Shown here: positions 28,328-36,376 of the stretch, in pieces
Layout of the letters: each line of letters begins with the position of its first letter
Numbering within the stretch: position 1 is the first letter of the stretch
Source: Microvirga sp.
Lineage (GTDB): Bacteria > Pseudomonadota > Alphaproteobacteria > Rhizobiales > Beijerinckiaceae
Length of the DNA stretch: 57,730 bases
Assembly: GCF_014699075.1 (NCBI RefSeq)
Contig: NZ_JACXAB010000025.1
Span: forward strand, 1-57,730
Reading direction: 5' to 3'
Position numbers and translations under genes: made by a program
Notes under the pieces: generated by a model
The model's database searches: none
What the model saw: only the letters and a program-made list of their open reading frames with translations
Told to the model about the DNA's origin: nothing

Positions 28328-29665
28328 TCAGCCGTAAAGATAGCGCGGCAGCCACAGGCCTAGCTCCGGGAAGATGTAGAACATTGCCATAGCGACGACG
28401 ACCAGAAACAGGAACGGCATGACGCCTGCGAAGATGTCGTTGATGCTCACATGCGGCGGCGCGATGCCCTTCAGATAGAACGGCGCCATGGCAACCGGAG
28501 GCGATAGGAACGATGTCTGAATGTTGAGAGCGATCAGAATGCCGAAGAAGATCGGGTCGATGCCGAAATTGTCGAGGAGCGGCAGGAAGATCGGCACGAA
28601 GATCACAACGATCTCGGTCCATTCCAGCGGCCATCCCAGCACGAAGATGATCACCTGGGTGAGGATCAGGAACCAGAACGGGGAGAGGTTCAGGCCTGTG
28701 ACGAAGTTCTCGATCGGCTGGTGCCCGCCAAGGAAGGCGAAGATCGACGAGAAGATGAAGGAGCCGACGAAGAGCCAGCACACCATGGCCGAGGTGCGGG
28801 CCGTGAGGATCACCGATTCCTTCAGCTTGCCGAACGACAAGGAGCGATAAGCGGCCGCCAAGAGCAGGCTGCCCAGCGCCCCGACGGCTGCAGCTTCCGT
28901 TGGCGTCGCGATGCCGAAGAAGATCGCGCCGAGCACGGACAGGATGAGCAGCGCGAGCGGGAAGAACGACGTGGCCAGGGACCAGATGACTTTCGCAAGA
29001 GGAACCCTGCGCTCTTCAATGGGAAGCTTGGGCGCGAGGCTCGGATTGATCATGCAGCGGATCAGCACATAGAGTATGTACAATCCAGCGAGCATCAGGC
29101 CCGGGAAGAGGGCGCCCGCATAGAGCTTCGGCACGGACACGCCGGCGGTGGCGCCATAGAGGATCAGCATCACGCTGGGCGGAATCAGAATGCCGAGACA
29201 TCCGCCGGCGCAGACCACTCCCGAGGCAAGCCGTACGTCGTATCCGGCCCGCAGCATGGCCGGGAAGGCGAGAAGACCCATCAGCGTGACGACAGCGCCC
29301 ACAATGCCGGTCGCCGTGGCGAACAACGCGCAGGTGACCAGCGTTGCGATGGCAAGCGAGCCGGGAAGGCCCCCGACCGCGATCTGGATCGAGTGGAACA
29401 GCCGGTCGAGGATATTCGCCCGCTCGATGATGTAGCCCATGAAGACGAAGAGCGGGATGGCGACGAGCGTGTCGTTCGTCATCACCGAGTAGGCGCGTTG
29501 CACCACGAGCGCGAACACGATGTCGCCCATGGCGAAGTAGCCGAAGCCGAAACCGAGCGCCATCAGCGTGAATGCGATGGGAAACCCGAACATGATGAAG
29601 ACCACGAACAGGCCGAGCATCACCACGCCCAGTTCGGGATTTCCCAGCCCCCAGGATGCGAGCAT
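28328..29665 (-). CDS. dctM: TRAP transporter large permease subunit (DctM family)
   Basis: This 445-residue, roughly 12-helix membrane protein is the sodium- or proton-coupled translocation subunit of a tripartite ATP-independent periplasmic transporter. Characteristic stretches are FPIAFTLMALGFGFGYFAMGD near the N-terminus, PLFVFMGYIIERANILDRLF, ATATGIVGAVVTLMG, and the signature GGCLGILIPPSVMLILYG. Its ATG overlaps the stop of the small subunit by one base (TGATG), showing translational coupling. It is the last gene of the operon dctP-dctQ-dctM. The substrate is set by DctP. Confidence 0.93.
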   Translation of the reverse strand: MLASWGLGNPELGVVMLGLFVVFIMFGFPIAFTLMALGFGFGYFAMGDIVFALVVQRAYSVMTNDTLVAIPLFVFMGYIIERANILDRLFHSIQIAVGGLPGSLAIATLVTCALFATATGIVGAVVTLMGLLAFPAMLRAGYDVRLASGVVCAGGCLGILIPPSVMLILYGATAGVSVPKLYAGALFPGLMLAGLYILYVLIRCMINPSLAPKLPIEERRVPLAKVIWSLATSFFPLALLILSVLGAIFFGIATPTEAAAVGALGSLLLAAAYRSLSFGKLKESVILTARTSAMVCWLFVGSFIFSSIFAFLGGHQPIENFVTGLNLSPFWFLILTQVIIFVLGWPLEWTEIVVIFVPIFLPLLDNFGIDPIFFGILIALNIQTSFLSPPVAMAPFYLKGIAPPHVSINDIFAGVMPFLFLVVVAMAMFYIFPELGLWLPRYLYG

Positions 29666-30249
29666 CAGATGTTACCCTTTGTAAGGCCTTGTTGTTCGGC
29701 CTGTTCGAGAATGAGCTTCTCGGTTTCTTCGACGTCATGCAGGCGCTGCGGCCACTCGCCATCACGCAGGCATTGAATGCAGCGGATCACCTCGACGATG
29801 CCCTGGAAGGCCATGAGAATGCCCGCGAGAGGGATGAGCGCCTTGAAGGGATAGATCGGCGGCCCGTTCGGTGAGTTCATGGAATGCTCGTTCATCATCC
29901 ATGACATCTGGGAGAACGGAATGCCGGCATAAACGAGGGCGAGGATGCCGGGGAAGAAGAACAGGAAATAGAGCGCGAGATCCATGCCGGCCTGACGGCG
30001 CGGATGCCAGTTGCGGTAGAGGAAGTCGCCTCTCACATGGTTGTTGCGCGCAAGGGTGTAGGGGCCCGCGATCATGAAGAGCAGGCCATAGAGCATGTAG
30101 CTCGCATCAAAGGCCCATTCCGTCGGGGCCCGCAGCACGTAGCGCGCGAACACCTCGTAGCAGACCGCGAAGGTGAGGGCGAGAATCGCCCAGGCGACGG
30201 CCTTGCCGATGAAGGTGTTGATGCGGTCGATGAAATAGACGAAGCGCAT
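29665..30249 (-). CDS. dctQ: TRAP transporter small permease subunit (DctQ family)
   Basis: A 194-residue membrane protein with four hydrophobic helices, the usual DctQ pattern: an N-terminal FIDRINTFIGKAVAWAILALTF helix pair, the conserved FARYVLRAPTEWAFD loop, and YTLARNNHVRGD. Together with DctM it forms the membrane part of the TRAP transporter. The ATG at 30249 is preferred over a TTG two codons upstream and has GAAAGG about eight bases before it. It overlaps dctM by one base and is 108 bases after dctP, with a long hairpin in that gap. Confidence 0.92.
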   Translation of the reverse strand: MRFVYFIDRINTFIGKAVAWAILALTFAVCYEVFARYVLRAPTEWAFDASYMLYGLLFMIAGPYTLARNNHVRGDFLYRNWHPRRQAGMDLALYFLFFFPGILALVYAGIPFSQMSWMMNEHSMNSPNGPPIYPFKALIPLAGILMAFQGIVEVIRCIQCLRDGEWPQRLHDVEETEKLILEQAEQQGLTKGNI

Positions 30250-30282
30250 GGGCAAGGCCTTTCCAGAAGCCTGCGGGACATT

Positions 30283-30313
30283 ACGAGGGCGGCATCATGC
30301 GTGCCGCCCTCGT
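30283..30313 (-). terminator. Hairpin in the dctP-dctQ gap
   Basis: A perfect 12-base-pair stem (30283-30294 with 30302-30313) lies 45 bases after the dctP stop. There is no T-run. Such a hairpin can protect the dctP message or partly stop transcription, giving more binding protein than permease. Confidence 0.5.
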
Positions 30314-30357
30314 CGTTCAAAAACGTCTAAGTTCAAAATGGGCCAGTCGGCCGTTCC

Positions 30358-31494
30358 TCAGGTGGTCTTGAAGAAGTGGTCGTAGGCCATGTCGCGTGAG
30401 GGCTCGTTCAGGCGCTCATAGGCATAAGTGCGCTGCACCCAGGCCTTCTGGCTGTCGATCACCTTCTTGAAGAACGGATCCTTCGAGAATTCCTCGATGA
30501 CCTTGTTCCAGGCTTCGAGCTGAACCTTCAGCACCGAGTCAGGGGTCTTCTTCACCTGGACGCCGCGGCCGCGAATGGCCTCCAGATCCTTGGAATAGCG
30601 GTCGAGAGCCTTCCACGACATGTCGGCCGAGGCGGATTCCGCCGCATATTTGAGGACGGCTTTCAGCTCCGCCGGGAGCGCATCGTACTTGGCCTTGTTG
30701 AAGATGAGCTCGAAGGTCTCACCGGACTGGTGGTAGCTCTGGAGCATCAGGTTCTTCGACACGTCCGGGAAACCGAGCACGAGGTCGGAGGACGGGTTGT
30801 TGAACTCGGCGCCGTCAATGACGCCGCGCTCCAGCGCCGGCACGATCTCGCCGCCGGCCAGGATGGTGACGGCTGCGCCGAGCTGGCGGTTGAGGTCCGC
30901 GGCCAATCCCACGGTGCGGTACTTCAGGCCCTTGAACGCATCGGCCGAGGTGACCTCGCTCTTGAACCAGCCCAGCGGCTGGGCCGGCATGGGGCCTGAC
31001 AGGAACCCGACTATGTTGAGCTTGAGGATCTGCTGCTGCAGCTCGTTGTAGAGGTCGTAGCCGCCGCCATAATTCATCCAGCCCAGGAAGGAATTGGCGT
31101 TCCAGCCGAAGGACGGGCCGGTGCCGAACAGGGCGAAGGCTTTGTTCTTGCCGTACCAATAGGCTGCCACGCCATGACCGCCGTCGAGAATGCCGGCGTG
31201 CACTGCATCCTGCAGCTGGAAGGCCGGAACCACCGCGCCGGAGGCGAGAACGTCGATCTTCAGACGCCCGCCGGACATATCGTTGATGCGCTTGGCGTAG
31301 TCGTTGCAGAACTCGTGGAAGATGTCACGGTTCGGCCAGGTGGATTGGAATTTCCAGGTAGCCGTCTGGGCTCTGGAGACCTGAGGGGCTGCGACCGTTG
31401 CTGCAGCTCCCAGGCCGGCGACTTGCAGGAACCGACGGCGAGACTGCTTGGATGCACTCGGAGTCTGAGACGCTGGTGTTTTGTCTTTTTTCAC
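30358..31494 (-). CDS. dctP: TRAP transporter substrate-binding protein (DctP family, TakP-like), Tat-exported
   Basis: The 378-residue periplasmic binding protein captures an organic acid and hands it to the DctQM permease. The N-terminus has a twin-arginine signal (QSRRRFLQVAGLGAAATVAA) ending at about residue 43 (SRAQ). The mature part resembles Rhodobacter TakP, a binder of alpha-keto acids: the shared pattern AYWYGKNKAFALF...GGGYDLYNEL, GWFKSEV and GGEIVPALERGVIDGAEF. The conserved Arg in LKYRTVG would contact the carboxylate. A keto acid or similar carboxylate is therefore likely but not proven. The start is GTG with GGGAGG five bases before it. It is the first gene of the operon. Confidence 0.92.
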   Translation of the reverse strand: MKKDKTPASQTPSASKQSRRRFLQVAGLGAAATVAAPQVSRAQTATWKFQSTWPNRDIFHEFCNDYAKRINDMSGGRLKIDVLASGAVVPAFQLQDAVHAGILDGGHGVAAYWYGKNKAFALFGTGPSFGWNANSFLGWMNYGGGYDLYNELQQQILKLNIVGFLSGPMPAQPLGWFKSEVTSADAFKGLKYRTVGLAADLNRQLGAAVTILAGGEIVPALERGVIDGAEFNNPSSDLVLGFPDVSKNLMLQSYHQSGETFELIFNKAKYDALPAELKAVLKYAAESASADMSWKALDRYSKDLEAIRGRGVQVKKTPDSVLKVQLEAWNKVIEEFSKDPFFKKVIDSQKAWVQRTYAYERLNEPSRDMAYDHFFKTT

Positions 31495-31800
31495 TGCTTC
31501 CTCCCTTCAACGTTATCATTGTGAGGGACCGCGTTTTCTTATGCTGGAACGCGTTCTTCCGCAGAGGATGGTGTGTCATTTCCCCTATGACTTCAAGGGG
31601 TCCGGGCGGGCATGCGGTATAGACCTCTGGCCTAGATGAGTTTGACTTCACCAGCCGATGTTCAGCACTCATCTTCTTCTACAAAGACCTTAGGAGAGCC
31701 GCCGCTCCATCGCTGGATCGGCTCGATGCCGAGCGGGCAACGCTCACGTGAGCCGGTTGTCCCGAGAAGGCTTCGGATCGGCATCACGCGCTTGTGATGG

Positions 31801-32991
31801 TCAGGCGTGGTCGAGGGCGCGGGCGAGATCCTCAAGCAGGTCGTCCTTGTGCTCCAGTCCCACCGACAGGCGAACCAGTCCATCCGTGATGCCCATCTCG
31901 GCACGCTGCTCGAGCGTGAAGCGCTGATGGGTTGTGGTGGCCGGATGGGTGACGAGGCTCTTGGCGTCGCCCAGGTTGTTGGAGATCCTGATCAGCCTGA
32001 GGGCATTCAGGAACCGGAACGCGCCGTCCTTGCCGCCTTTGACGTCGAGCGCAATCATGGTCGAAGCGCCGCTCATCTGGCGCCGGATCAGGTCAGCCTG
32101 AGGATGGTCCGGGCGGCCTGGGTAGGTGAGGCGCCGCAGCTTCGGATGATCGTGGAGCGCATCCGCAAGAGAGCCGGCGGTGGCCGTCTGCCTTTCGACG
32201 CGCAGGGGAAGCGTCTCGAGGCCTTTCAGAAGAACCCAGGCGTTGAAGGGCGAGATCGACGGTCCCGTCATGCGCAGGAACTGCTGCACCTTGGTCTCGA
32301 TGAACGCGGTGGAGCCGAGGATCACCCCACCCAGACATCGGCCCTGGCCATCGATGTGCTTGGTGGCCGAGTACACGACACAGTCGGCGCCGAGCGCGAG
32401 CGGCTTCTGGAAAAGCGGCGTCGCGAACACATTGTCGACGGTGAGCGTCGCGCCGGCCGCATGGGCGATCTCGGCAACGGCCGCGATGTCGATGATCTCC
32501 AGGCTCGGATTGGTCGGCGTCTCCAGCAGGAAAGCCTTGGTCTCGGGCCTTACGGCGTCCCGCCACTGGCTTAAGCTCGCACCATCGACCAGAGTGCAGC
32601 CGACGCCGAACCGGGGCAGGAAATCCTCCACCACCCAGCGGCACGAACCGAACAGCGCGCGCGCCGCCACCACATGGTCGCCGGCCTGCACCTGCCCGAC
32701 CATGGCGGCCGTGACAGCCGCCATGCCGCTTGCCGTCGCGCGGGCCGCTTCGGCGCCTTCGAGACCGGCAATGCGCTGCTCGAAGGCGTCGATGGTCGGG
32801 TTCGAGTAGCGGCTGTAGCTGTAGCCGGGCTCCTCGTTGAGGAAGCGCCGCTCGGCGCTCTCTGCGCTCTGGTAGACGAAGCCCTGCGTGAGGAACAACG
32901 CCTCCGATGTCTCTCCGAACGGCGTACGCTGATTGCCTTCGTGGACGAGGCGGGTTTCCAGGCGATAGGAGGGCTCTTTGGGCGTGGTCAT
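31801..32991 (-). CDS. metZ: O-succinylhomoserine sulfhydrylase
   Basis: MetZ makes homocysteine from O-succinylhomoserine and sulfide, the direct sulfhydrylation route of methionine synthesis. The 396-residue protein belongs to the Cys/Met-metabolism pyridoxal-phosphate family: PGYSYSRYSNPT near the N-terminus, the cofactor-stacking region, and the Schiff-base Lys211 in YSATKHIDGQGR. The sequence from RLETRLVHEGNQRT on is of MetZ type rather than cystathionine gamma-synthase. ATG 32991 has AGGA seven bases upstream; a TTG one codon earlier is also possible. A 22-base perfect palindrome lies just before the start. No SAM-II type riboswitch is visible. Confidence 0.92.
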   Translation of the reverse strand: MTTPKEPSYRLETRLVHEGNQRTPFGETSEALFLTQGFVYQSAESAERRFLNEEPGYSYSRYSNPTIDAFEQRIAGLEGAEAARATASGMAAVTAAMVGQVQAGDHVVAARALFGSCRWVVEDFLPRFGVGCTLVDGASLSQWRDAVRPETKAFLLETPTNPSLEIIDIAAVAEIAHAAGATLTVDNVFATPLFQKPLALGADCVVYSATKHIDGQGRCLGGVILGSTAFIETKVQQFLRMTGPSISPFNAWVLLKGLETLPLRVERQTATAGSLADALHDHPKLRRLTYPGRPDHPQADLIRRQMSGASTMIALDVKGGKDGAFRFLNALRLIRISNNLGDAKSLVTHPATTTHQRFTLEQRAEMGITDGLVRLSVGLEHKDDLLEDLARALDHA

Positions 32992-33005
32992 CAAGCGATC
33001 CTACT

Positions 33006-33027
33006 GTTGTTCTTTATAAAGAACAAC
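33006..33027. promoter_or_regulatory. Perfect 22-base palindrome in front of metZ
   Basis: The sequence GTTGTTCTTTA followed by its exact reverse complement forms a 22-base palindrome with no spacer. It ends 14 bases before the metZ ATG, so a bound repressor would block transcription start or early elongation. The core contains TTTATAAA. It may be the operator of a methionine or SAM-cycle regulator; the protein is unknown. Confidence 0.55.
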
Positions 33028-33064
33028 CGTCTTCTTTTGACGGAAAGTGTCTGACGCCGCTCGA

Positions 33065-33982
33065 TCAGCTGACATTGCCGCGGAGAAATTCTTTGCGGGT
33101 CTCCTCGATGAGGCGCTTCACGCAAGGCTCAAGCGACGAGCGCCAATGCGGCAGCACCACGCCATGCACCTCTTTGAGCCTGGTGCAGTCGAGCCGGGAG
33201 TTGGCCGGCCGTTTGGCAGGAGTAGGATAGTCCGATGTCGCAATCGGCCTGACCTTCGCTGAAGGCCCTTCGAGATGAGCCGACAGGGTGAAGATTTCCG
33301 TGGCAAACTCCGCCCAGCTGGCGAAGCCTGCGCCTGCCATGTGAAACACACCGCGCAGGTTCTTGTCCTCAGGCTTCTCCAGCAGGTTGCGGGCGACCGC
33401 GATGATGCCGTCGGCGATGTCTAGGGCACTGGTGGGCGACCCGTGCTGGTCGGCCACCACACCGACTTCGTCGCGGTCGCCGGCGAGGCGCAGCATCGTC
33501 TTCACGAAGTTCTTGCCGAAGGGGCTGTAGACCCAGGCGGTGCGCAGGATCGCGTAGTTCTCGGCCTCGGCCGCCACAGCCTCCTCGCCCAAAAGCTTCG
33601 AGGCGCCATAGACGCCTAGAGGAGAGACAGGGTCATCCTCGCGATACGGATGATCGGCGGTGCCGTCGAACACGTAATCCGTGGAGATGTGGATCAGGGG
33701 CACGTTCATCGCCGCCGCTGCGCCGGCCACGACACCGGCGCCGATCCCGTTGATGGCCTCGGCCAGTTCCGGGGCGGACTCGGCCTGGTCGACGGCGGTG
33801 TAGGCCGCCGCATTCACGATGACGTCGCCCCCGGTCTCAACCAGCGCATCCTCGATGCCCGATGGATCGGCAAGGTCGAGCTTGGGACGACCCACGAGCA
33901 CCGCCTGCGCCCCGTGAGCCCGCGCCCGCTCCGCCAGAGAGCGGGCGACCTGACCTTCCTTGCCGATGACGATGATACGCAT
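33065..33982 (-). CDS. rfbD: dTDP-4-dehydrorhamnose reductase
   Basis: RfbD (RmlD) reduces dTDP-4-dehydrorhamnose to dTDP-L-rhamnose with NAD(P)H for surface polysaccharides. The 305-residue protein has the N-terminal nucleotide fold (MRIIVIGKEGQVARSL), the STDYVFDG motif with the catalytic Thr/Asp region, and the catalytic pair in YGASKLLGE (YxxxK). The sequence NSRLDCTRL near the end is typical. The true start is ATG 33982; the open frame upstream is antisense to ggt. No rmlA, rmlB or rmlC is next to it, so it is separated from the rest of the pathway. Confidence 0.92.
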   Translation of the reverse strand: MRIIVIGKEGQVARSLAERARAHGAQAVLVGRPKLDLADPSGIEDALVETGGDVIVNAAAYTAVDQAESAPELAEAINGIGAGVVAGAAAAMNVPLIHISTDYVFDGTADHPYREDDPVSPLGVYGASKLLGEEAVAAEAENYAILRTAWVYSPFGKNFVKTMLRLAGDRDEVGVVADQHGSPTSALDIADGIIAVARNLLEKPEDKNLRGVFHMAGAGFASWAEFATEIFTLSAHLEGPSAKVRPIATSDYPTPAKRPANSRLDCTRLKEVHGVVLPHWRSSLEPCVKRLIEETRKEFLRGNVS

Positions 33983-34041
33983 GAAACTCGAACCCTCTTC
34001 GATGTGGAAGCAGCGTGATGACACACGCTGCCAAGCACATG

Positions 34042-35796
34042 TCAGTTGCCGATGGCAACACCTTCGCGGCGACTGTCCGCACCGCCGACGAGCCCCGCCG
34101 GGGTGACAACGATGGCATGGATGCCGGAGTTCTGGTCGATCAGCTTGACCTCGTGGCCCTTGGCCTCGAGCGCCGCCTTCCAGGCTTCCGCCTCGGTGCC
34201 GGCCTCGAGCTCCGTCGGTCCGTTGCGGCTGCCCATGTTGGGCAGATCGGCGGCGACCTGGGGATCGAGCTTCCAATCCAGGATGCCGACAAGCGTCTTG
34301 GCCACGTAGTTGGGAATGAGGCTTCCGCCCGGCGAGCCCACCACCGCATAGAGCTTGCCGCTTCCGTCGAGCACCATGGTCGGCGCCATGGACGAGCGCG
34401 GGCGCTTGCCGGCCTCGACGCGGTTGGCGATCGGCTTGCCCTCCTCCGTTGTGGCAAACGAGAAGTCCGTCAGCTCGTTGTTGAGCAGGAACCCGCTCTT
34501 CGTCATGATCCGTGCCCCGAACCCATCCTCGATGGTGGTGGTCATGGACACGGCATTGCCGTTGCGGTCGACGATGGAGATGTGGCTCGTGCCGTATTCG
34601 ATACCCTCAGACGGTCCCCAGAGGAAGGTCTTCTGGAACGGCGGGTCGCCGGGCTTGGCCTTGCTCATGGACTTGTTTGGGTCAACGAGGGCGGCACGGC
34701 TTTTGATGTAGCCGGCATCGGTCAATCCCTTGACGGGAACGTTCACGAAGGCCGGATCGGCCAGGAAGAGAGCGCGGTCCGCATAAGCCAAGCGGCCGGC
34801 TTCCGCAAACCAATGCACCGCATCAGGCCCTGGCTTCACGGCAGCCATGTCCTGGGTTTCAAGGACGCCCATGATCTGCTGCACGGCGACTTGGCCGGAA
34901 CTCGGCGGGCCCATGCCGCAGATCCTGTAGACGCGATAGCTGCCGCACAGGGCTTCACGCTCCTGCACCTTGTAGCCCTTGAGGTCGTCGAGGGTCATAT
35001 CGCCGGGATTGGTCGGATGTCCCGTCACGGTCGCCACGATGTCCTGGGCGATCTCGCCGGTGTAGAAGGCCTCCGCTCCCTTCTCGGCGACGGTGCGCAG
35101 AGTCTTGGCAAAGGCCGGGTTCTTCAGCACGGTTCCGACCGCCTTGGGCTTGCCGTCGGGTTCATAGAAATAGGCGCGTGCCACCGGATCGTTCTGGAGG
35201 TATTTTTCCTGGGTCAGCAGGCCGTTGAGACGCGGCGAGATGGCAAACCCTTCCTCGGCCAAGCGCGCCGCCGGCTCGATCACCTGCTGCCAGCTCAGCT
35301 TGCCCCAGTTCTTATGAGCCATTTCGAGCAGGCGCAGCGTTCCCGGCACGCCGACGGAGCGGCCACCCACCACGGCATCGTAGAACTTCATCGGCTTGCC
35401 GTCGGGGCCGAGAAAGCGCTCGGGCTTGGCCGCCACGGGCGCCGTTTCGCGACCATCAAGAGTTGCCATGGTGCGGCCGTCCCAGAACACCATGAAGGCG
35501 CCGCCGCCGATGCCGGAACTCTGCGGTTCGACGAGATTGAGAACCAGCTGAACCGCGATGGCGGCATCGACCGCGCTGCCGCCCGCTGCCAGGATCTCGC
35601 GGCCGGCCTGCGCTGCCAGGGGATTGGCCGCGGCGACCATATCCTTCGTCGCAGTGCTGACCGACTTGGCCGTGCGACCGGTGGGAGCCTCAGGAGAAGG
35701 CGCGACCGCTTGAGCCAATGCCAGCGGCGCGAAGGGCAGGCTGGCCAGGAGACTGAGACCTATGAAGCTTCGGCGAAGGCTGCTCTGATTGGTCAT
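34042..35796 (-). CDS. ggt: Gamma-glutamyltranspeptidase
   Basis: Ggt hydrolyses or transfers the gamma-glutamyl group of glutathione and related compounds in the periplasm. It is made as a proenzyme that cleaves itself. The 584-residue precursor has a signal peptide (LLASLPFAPLALAQA) and the large-subunit motifs (AANPLAAQAGREIL, SSGIGGGAFMVFWDGR). The self-cleavage/nucleophile motif is Thr403 in YGTSHISIVDRNGNAVS, followed by the substrate-binding GSPGG near the C-terminus. GGGAG lies eight bases before the ATG. It is separated from rfbD by 59 bases in the same direction. Confidence 0.95.
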   Translation of the reverse strand: MTNQSSLRRSFIGLSLLASLPFAPLALAQAVAPSPEAPTGRTAKSVSTATKDMVAAANPLAAQAGREILAAGGSAVDAAIAVQLVLNLVEPQSSGIGGGAFMVFWDGRTMATLDGRETAPVAAKPERFLGPDGKPMKFYDAVVGGRSVGVPGTLRLLEMAHKNWGKLSWQQVIEPAARLAEEGFAISPRLNGLLTQEKYLQNDPVARAYFYEPDGKPKAVGTVLKNPAFAKTLRTVAEKGAEAFYTGEIAQDIVATVTGHPTNPGDMTLDDLKGYKVQEREALCGSYRVYRICGMGPPSSGQVAVQQIMGVLETQDMAAVKPGPDAVHWFAEAGRLAYADRALFLADPAFVNVPVKGLTDAGYIKSRAALVDPNKSMSKAKPGDPPFQKTFLWGPSEGIEYGTSHISIVDRNGNAVSMTTTIEDGFGARIMTKSGFLLNNELTDFSFATTEEGKPIANRVEAGKRPRSSMAPTMVLDGSGKLYAVVGSPGGSLIPNYVAKTLVGILDWKLDPQVAADLPNMGSRNGPTELEAGTEAEAWKAALEAKGHEVKLIDQNSGIHAIVVTPAGLVGGADSRREGVAIGN

Positions 35797-35985
35797 GCGG
35801 CACGCTCCCTGTTTGTGAGGCTCATTCCGTCAGTTGGGTGAGCCTAACAAAGGATCATCCCTTTGCGCCACTTCCATTCGGCACCGAAAAAGAAGAAATT
35901 CTGCTGATGCTGCGCTGCAATATCACACTCCTGTCACTGTTGGCGGGCAGGATGTGATTCGTCGTGAGAAGAAAAGGAGCAGAAC

Positions 35986-36216
35986 ATGTACGCATATAAT
36001 CTGTTCCAGAGTACGAAACTGGACGGCCTCGTCTGTGCTGTCCCGGAGGAGCGTACCGTTCCTCCCTTTGTCGTGGAGCCCAACTGGCGGTTCGAAGGGC
36101 GGGTGCAAAGTCAGGATGCCCCCTTGGGCTTCGATCGGAAGGCCGCCATGGAAGGCGTGCGTTTCAACGGATTTTATCTATTCGCCAGCTTCCAGAAGGA
36201 CCGCGCGAGCCGGTAG
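35986..36216 (+). CDS. Small protein of unknown function
   Basis: A 76-residue soluble protein, MYAYNLFQSTKLDGLVCA at its start, with mixed charge, several aromatic residues and one Cys. AAGGAG lies six bases before the ATG, which makes translation likely even though I recognise no family. A GTCCGG / CCGGAC hairpin about 25 bases after the stop may end the transcript. It stands alone between ggt and an MFS transporter. A GTG-type upstream extension (from 35834) exists in another frame and is not supported. Confidence 0.6.
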   Translation: MYAYNLFQSTKLDGLVCAVPEERTVPPFVVEPNWRFEGRVQSQDAPLGFDRKAAMEGVRFNGFYLFASFQKDRASR

Positions 36217-36376
36217 GCTCGCGCACGCAACAGCAAGCTTGTCCGGTCCCTTGGCCGGACCGGCTGGCTGACCAGAGACCATCAATCAAGAACCGGATCG
36301 ACTCTTGATCTTGGGCGTCACCTGCTCTCTATCTTGGTGACCTTCGCGCCTGCCGCCTCCCATTGTCGATTCGATT

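Noticed and set aside
18489..28330. Prophage or conjugative element
   Set aside because: No phage structural, replication, plasmid transfer or intact integrase genes are present; only one broken recombinase.
32992..33064. Search for a SAM-II or other riboswitch before metZ
   Set aside because: The leader is short and lacks the SAM-II core sequences; only the palindrome is seen.
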